This document shows positions 59,772 to 64,000 of a stretch of 64,000 nt of DNA, piece after piece. Every line of letters begins with the position of its first letter. Positions within the stretch are counted from its first letter, which is position 1. Location of the stretch: the NCBI RefSeq assembly GCF_003431825.1, contig NZ_CP020083.1, positions 2,704,501 to 2,768,500 on the forward strand. The letters are read 5' to 3'. Under the pieces are notes generated by a model. That model was not told the origin of the DNA, did no database searches, and was given only the letters and a program-made list of their open reading frames with translations. The stretch comes from Blastomonas fulva. Its GTDB lineage: Bacteria; Pseudomonadota; Alphaproteobacteria; Sphingomonadales; Sphingomonadaceae. Position numbers and translations under genes: made by a program.

Positions 59772-61238
59772 ATGACATCTCTTCCCGATGCCCGACTTTT
59801 CATTGGTGGGCAGCTCCGCGATGCCAAAGGCGGCCGTACGTTCGACATCATCGGACCGTGGACGGGCGCCCCAGTGGGCAGGGCCGCGGATGCGTCCGTG
59901 CAGGATATCGAGGACGCGATTGCCGCCGCCCGGCGCGCGTTCGACGACACCGACTGGCCGACCAATGTCGATCTGCGCGTTTCGTTAGTCCAGAAGCTTT
60001 ATGACCTGTTCGATGCCAATCGCGATCGCCTGTCCGATCTGGCCAGACATGAGGCTGGGGCCGCCATGGGCGCGGTCGGTCGCGCGCATGTCGACATGGC
60101 GATGGACGGATGGAAGGATTACCTCGCCGTCTTCCCGCAGGTGCAGTGGCAAAAGAGCTATGGGGAACGCAGCGGATACGGAATGATGCACGAGCGGATC
60201 GCGGTGTACGAGCCGGTCGGTGTTGTCGGTGCGATCACCCCATGGAACGTGCCGCTTTACGTCAATGTCGGCAAGGTCGTCGCGGCGCTTCTTGCGGGAT
60301 GCACTGTCATCCTTAAGCCTGCTCCGAACACGCCAGGCATGGGTGCGATCTTTGGCGAACTGGCAGCGCAAGCGGGTTTCCCGCCGGGCGTGATCAATGT
60401 TGTGTTCGGAGAAGATGCAGCGCTGGCAGGCGAAATGCTGGTCAAGGACCCCAGGGTGGACCTGATCAGTTTCACCGGATCGACCGGTGTGGGCAAGCGC
60501 ATCATGGAGCAGGGCGCAGCGACCCTGAAGCGTGTGTTTCTGGAGCTGGGCGGCAAATCGGCCAAGATCGTGCTGGAGGATTCGGAAAACTTCGCGATGG
60601 ATGTCGCAACGACCATGCTGGTGTTCCATGCAGGGCAGGGCTGCGCGGTGCATTCGCGCCTGCTGGTTCCGCAAAGCCGCTATGAAGAGGCCAAGGCGAT
60701 CCTGAAGGCGGCCTATGCCAATTTCGGTGACAATTGGGGAGACTTCGACAACCCCGGGCAGATCATGGGGCCGGTCATCTCCAGGCGGCAGATGGAACGC
60801 GTGCTCTCCTATATCGCGCTGGGCGAGGAGGAAGGGGCAACATTGCTGGCTGGCGGCAAGGCGCGGCCCGACAAGGGGGGCGGATTCTTCATCGAACCGA
60901 CGTGCTTTGTCGATGTCGACAACAGCATGAGAATTGCGCAAGAAGAGATCTTCGGTCCGGTGCTGGTGGTGATCCCGTTCCAGGATGACGACGATGCCGT
61001 CCGAATTGCCAATGAGTCGAGCTACGGTCTTTCCGGCGGCGTCGCCTCGGGCAGCCTCGATCGTGCGATGGCGGTGGCGAGGCGTGTCCGGACAGGATCC
61101 GTCAGCGTCAACGGGGGCATGTGCATCGCAGGGGACTTGCCTTTTGGCGGATACAAGTCTAGCGGCATCGGCCGTGAATGGGGCTTGGAAGGGATCGAGG
61201 AGTACCTCGAAACCAAGCTGATAGCCTGGCGAAAATAG
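59772..61238 (+). CDS. NAD(P)-dependent aldehyde dehydrogenase, 488 aa
   Basis: ALDH superfamily: TPWNVPLYVNVGKV at the cofactor site, FTGSTGVGK, Glu in LELGGKSAK, catalytic Cys in HAGQGCAVHSR, EIFGPVLVV and GGYKSSGIGREWG. It is a relative of the ALDH at 17114, with differences in the Cys loop. The start has AAGGAA upstream. A TetR gene follows after 18 nt, possibly its regulator. Likely oxidises an aldehyde from the preceding SDR. Confidence 0.93.
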   Translation: MTSLPDARLFIGGQLRDAKGGRTFDIIGPWTGAPVGRAADASVQDIEDAIAAARRAFDDTDWPTNVDLRVSLVQKLYDLFDANRDRLSDLARHEAGAAMGAVGRAHVDMAMDGWKDYLAVFPQVQWQKSYGERSGYGMMHERIAVYEPVGVVGAITPWNVPLYVNVGKVVAALLAGCTVILKPAPNTPGMGAIFGELAAQAGFPPGVINVVFGEDAALAGEMLVKDPRVDLISFTGSTGVGKRIMEQGAATLKRVFLELGGKSAKIVLEDSENFAMDVATTMLVFHAGQGCAVHSRLLVPQSRYEEAKAILKAAYANFGDNWGDFDNPGQIMGPVISRRQMERVLSYIALGEEEGATLLAGGKARPDKGGGFFIEPTCFVDVDNSMRIAQEEIFGPVLVVIPFQDDDDAVRIANESSYGLSGGVASGSLDRAMAVARRVRTGSVSVNGGMCIAGDLPFGGYKSSGIGREWGLEGIEEYLETKLIAWRK

Positions 61239-61256
61239 GTGGTTTGAAGGCAGCGG

Positions 61257-61964
61257 ATGGAAGCAGGGCAGTCAACGAATGTCGGCAAGAAGCGCCCTGC
61301 GGCCAGCGATGTAAGCCATAACCTCAATGGCCAGCGCCTGGGGCGCAAAGGGCGTGACACCCGCGACCGCATTATCGCCGCCGCCCGCGAAATCGTCGAT
61401 GCGGATGACGGCACGGTGCTGACGCTGAGCGAGGTGGCGCGGCGAGCCAATTTGCGCATGGCCTCGCTCTATGTCTATTTCGCAGATCTGAGCGAACTGT
61501 TGCAAGCCATGCTCGATCCTGTGATGGCCGAAGCAGAGACCAGCTATCTGTGCCTCCTGCGGACGCCTTGGGGCCAGGATTCTCTGGCCGACGACGTTCA
61601 GCAATTCGTCCACGGCTTCTATGCATTCTGGCAGCGCAATTCAGGTATTCTGCATCTGCGCAACACCATGGCCGATCGCAAGGACCGGTTGATGACCAGT
61701 CAACGCATCAACGCCGCCCGCCCCGTGATCGACATGCTGGTGGTGCAGATGGGGTACGACCCGGCCCAGCGCGGGTCTTCCGCCGTGGGCATGGCGACAG
61801 TGCTCTATATGGGTTTCGAGCGCGCCGTGAACATCGCGACTGACCGTCATTTCGGCGATGCGATGGAGGGCCAGTTTGCCCCAGACGTGAAGCATTATCT
61901 GGACGCAGTCTCGCGACTGTTCGAAGTGGCGATCACCGATATGCGATTGGCCACTACCGCCTGA
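61257..61964 (+). CDS. TetR-family transcriptional regulator, 235 aa
   Basis: N-terminal leader of about 33 residues, then the TetR HTH (DTRDRIIAAAREIVD; LSEVARRANLRMASLYVYFAD). The ligand domain is variable. The ATG at 61257 has GAAGG 6 nt upstream. It is last in the SDR-ALDH group and convergent with the crotonase at 61968, with only 3 nt between. Its target operator was not identified. Confidence 0.88.
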   Translation: MEAGQSTNVGKKRPAASDVSHNLNGQRLGRKGRDTRDRIIAAAREIVDADDGTVLTLSEVARRANLRMASLYVYFADLSELLQAMLDPVMAEAETSYLCLLRTPWGQDSLADDVQQFVHGFYAFWQRNSGILHLRNTMADRKDRLMTSQRINAARPVIDMLVVQMGYDPAQRGSSAVGMATVLYMGFERAVNIATDRHFGDAMEGQFAPDVKHYLDAVSRLFEVAITDMRLATTA

Positions 61965-61967
61965 TCG

Positions 61968-62765
61968 TTATTCCTTGGATCCGATGCCCTTGATATACTG
62001 CTCGATCCGGGCCTGGTAGGCCGGGTTGAGCATCAGTGCGCTGTTGGCCATGCGTTCGACATGGCGGGCAGTATCGCGACCGACCTCAGCAGCCATGTCG
62101 ATCGCGATCTTGGCCGCCCCCATCTGCTCCGCGTCGCTCTTCTTAAGATGATGACAGAACGCCAGCGCTGCATCGTCGAAGCCGTCATCGGGCAGCACGT
62201 CGTGCACAAGCCCCATGATGTGCGCCTTGTCGGCATCGGCTTTCTGGTTGCCCATGATCAACCAGCGGGCCCAGTGTGGGCCGCAGGTCCGGGTCAGCCG
62301 GCTGACTCCGTTGCTCGCGGGCAGCACCCCGAACAAGCCTTCGGGGAAGGAGAACGAAGCCCCTTTGGCGGCCAGCCTGAAATCGCAGGACAGCGCCATC
62401 TCAAGCCCGCCGCCAACGCACGCCGAATGGATGGCCGCGACGATCGGCTTTTCGATATGCTCCATCTCGTCATAAATGCGGTGCATGCCGTGCAGGCCGG
62501 TCCGGTGGTTTTCGCGGATACCAGTCGCGGTGCGCTTGGTCGCTCCGCCGCTACCGCTGCGCATATCGGCTCCGGCACAGAAATACCGCCCGTTGGCCCG
62601 GATCAGCATGACCCGCAGTGCGTCAGTGTCCCGAAAGTGCAGCAGTGCAGCCTCGAACAGCTGCATCGTTTCTCCCGAAAGGGCATTGAGCTTTTCGGGC
62701 CGGTTCAGCGATACGATCAGGACGCCATCGTCCTCACGGGTCAAAAGGTGCGGTTCATCGGCCAT
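61968..62765 (-). CDS. Enoyl-CoA hydratase/isomerase-family protein, 265 aa
   Basis: Full-length crotonase: LNRPEKLNALS near the N-terminus, oxyanion loop FCAGADMRSG, HSACVGGGLEMALSCD, and FPEGLFGVLPASNGVSRLTR. The Glu of FPEGLFG is placed near a usual catalytic position. The ATG at 62765 has GAGG upstream; a TTG two codons earlier is unlikely. It is 9 nt downstream of the acyl-CoA dehydrogenase on the minus strand, consistent with successive beta-oxidation steps. Confidence 0.92.
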   Translation of the reverse strand: MADEPHLLTREDDGVLIVSLNRPEKLNALSGETMQLFEAALLHFRDTDALRVMLIRANGRYFCAGADMRSGSGGATKRTATGIRENHRTGLHGMHRIYDEMEHIEKPIVAAIHSACVGGGLEMALSCDFRLAAKGASFSFPEGLFGVLPASNGVSRLTRTCGPHWARWLIMGNQKADADKAHIMGLVHDVLPDDGFDDAALAFCHHLKKSDAEQMGAAKIAIDMAAEVGRDTARHVERMANSALMLNPAYQARIEQYIKGIGSKE

Positions 62766-62774
62766 GTTCAATCC

Positions 62775-64000
62775 TCAAGCCCGCGTGCGGGGCAGTCCCA
62801 GGTTCCGCTCGGCGATCATCGATCGATGCACTTCGCTGGTCCCGCCATAGATGGTCGCTCCTTGCGCATGGCGATAGAACAGATTGAGCTCGGCTGTCGG
62901 CCCGGGCCGCAGCGATAGCGAATCGGGTGCAGTCAGGTCCAGCAGGTCGCGTGCATCGGTCAGAAACTTCTCGGACGAGAACATCTTGGCCATCGGGCCA
63001 TAAGCGAGGTTGGCCTTCTTCTCCGCGATCACCCATTGCGCGCGGAACGTTATGAGCTCGGCCAACCACAGATGCGCGGCGGTTCGGGCAAGCCGCGCTT
63101 GGGCCTGCTGCTGCTCGATCAGCGGCTTGCCATTCCGGCTGATCTGGCGGCACGCAGCGACGCCTGCGTCCAGCATCTTGCGCATGTACTTGCCGAAGCC
63201 GCCGCCGTGTTCGAGCTCCAGGCTGGCGCTCATCGTCTTGACGCCGCCATCGACCTCCCCCAGCCGCCAGCTGTCGGGGATGCGGACATTGTCGTAGAAG
63301 GTGATGTTCGTGCGTTCATCCTGGAAGGTGTAAACGGGCTGAACCGTCACGCCCTCGGCTTTCAGCGGCACGATGAACATCGTGAGCCCGGCATGCTTGG
63401 CCACTTCGGTGTTGGTGCGGCACAGCATCAGCACATAGGATGACAGGTTCGCGCCGGATGTGAACATTTTGGTGCCGTCGATCCGCCATCCCTTTCCTTC
63501 GGGTGTCGCTTTGCATTGCGCCGCGAACACGTCGGATCCTGAACCCGGTTCCGAATATCCCAGGCTGCAGATGGCCTCGCCCTGCATCAGCCTGGGCAGC
63601 ACGTCTGCCTTGAGTTCGTCCGACCCGAAGCGATGGATGATCAACGCCACCATCTGCGTCACGTTGGCAGCAGGGTTGTTGTAACCGTGATGCTCGAACG
63701 CATCCATCGCGGCCATCTGCGCATAATGCGACAGCTTCTTGCCACGCAGATCGCCCGGTAGACCGGGGAACAGCAGACCTGCATCAGCCAGCTTCTTGTG
63801 GACCGTGGGGACAAAGCCCTCCCAGCTGTAGTGGAAGTGTGATCGTTCCTCGTCGCTGACCTGGCTCGTGAAGAACGCATCGATCTCGCGGGTCATCTGC
63901 GCGGCATCCTCGCCCAGATCAAACTCGATCGGGCAGTCGCCGGCGGGGGGGAGCGAAGCGGTTTCACCGGCATACAGCCGCCGTCCGGCCTCGTCGAGCA
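62775..64000 (-). CDS. Acyl-CoA dehydrogenase (N-terminus beyond window edge)
   Basis: Acyl-CoA dehydrogenase introducing the alpha,beta double bond with FAD. YSEPGSGSDVFAA and KMFTSGANLSSY are FAD/substrate loops, and the C-terminal YGGTSEVHRSMIAERNLGLP is a family hallmark. The open frame continues without a stop to the window edge, through EAGRRLYAG and PIEFDLGED. An ATG at 63896 would give a 373-residue protein, but coding-looking sequence upstream suggests a longer N-terminus, perhaps a second domain. It is upstream of the crotonase in the same operon. Confidence 0.88.
   Translation of the reverse strand, partial: LDEAGRRLYAGETASLPPAGDCPIEFDLGEDAAQMTREIDAFFTSQVSDEERSHFHYSWEGFVPTVHKKLADAGLLFPGLPGDLRGKKLSHYAQMAAMDAFEHHGYNNPAANVTQMVALIIHRFGSDELKADVLPRLMQGEAICSLGYSEPGSGSDVFAAQCKATPEGKGWRIDGTKMFTSGANLSSYVLMLCRTNTEVAKHAGLTMFIVPLKAEGVTVQPVYTFQDERTNITFYDNVRIPDSWRLGEVDGGVKTMSASLELEHGGGFGKYMRKMLDAGVAACRQISRNGKPLIEQQQAQARLARTAAHLWLAELITFRAQWVIAEKKANLAYGPMAKMFSSEKFLTDARDLLDLTAPDSLSLRPGPTAELNLFYRHAQGATIYGGTSEVHRSMIAERNLGLPRTRA

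Overview
The window is a high-GC catabolic region from an alphaproteobacterium, most likely a sphingomonad (Sphingomonadales). The pointers are a 900-residue TonB-dependent receptor among catabolic genes, dense short-overlap operons, and the gene mix itself: Rieske oxygenases, many short-chain dehydrogenases (SDRs), CoA ligases, CaiB/BaiF CoA-transferases, NTF2/SnoaL-fold proteins and TauD-type dioxygenases. The taxon is inferred from gene content; no rRNA or other marker is present. I saw no tRNA, rRNA, transposase or CRISPR array.

Layout. 1-3474: crotonase fragment, then a leftward SDR/NTF2 operon. 3631-5581: Rieske oxygenase A plus an NTF2-like protein. 5582-10405: leftward SDR-SDR-TetR-TauD-TauD-SDR operon with two matching operator-like sites (8176 and 10424). 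10585-15453: CoA-transferase, Rieske oxygenase B, SDR and amidohydrolase. 15496-18523: leftward propeller protein and aldehyde dehydrogenase. 18734-25788: rightward, largely exported redox operon (cytochrome c, COG4315-like repeat protein, unknown secreted protein, DUF1592 and DUF1552 proteins, HiPIP, cytochrome b561, MarR). 25813-30814: leftward BVMO, Rieske oxygenase C and ThDP enzyme. 31083-34552: rightward SDR, MFS transporter, OYE-like reductase and DUF1330 protein. 34659-39879: NTF2-like protein (minus strand), TonB receptor, and CoA-acylating aldehyde dehydrogenase. 40021-47585: leftward MaoC-fold proteins, secreted protein, CoA ligase and sulfotransferase, interrupted by a rightward IclR regulator. 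47833-53806: small unknown protein, CoA ligase, crotonase, reordered CaiB-like protein, amidohydrolase and TetR. 53827-61964: acrylyl-CoA-reductase-like enzyme, CoA ligase, NTF2/SDR genes, tandem-repeat protein, SDR, aldehyde dehydrogenase and TetR. 61968-64000: crotonase and a truncated acyl-CoA dehydrogenase.

How the parts fit (inference). A hydrophobic, probably polycyclic or terpenoid-like compound could enter through the TonB receptor and MFS transporter. Three Rieske oxygenases, two Fe/2-oxoglutarate dioxygenases and a BVMO could oxygenate it, and SDRs and aldehyde dehydrogenases could carry oxidation to acids. CoA ligases and CoA-transferases would activate the acids, and crotonases, MaoC-fold proteins and an acyl-CoA dehydrogenase would shorten them. 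No Rieske ferredoxin, reductase or recognised beta subunit is in the window. At least five local regulators (three TetR, one IclR, one MarR) suggest several separately induced modules. The least understood parts are the redox operon, the BVMO-Rieske-ThDP operon, and the cluster holding the reordered CaiB-like protein.
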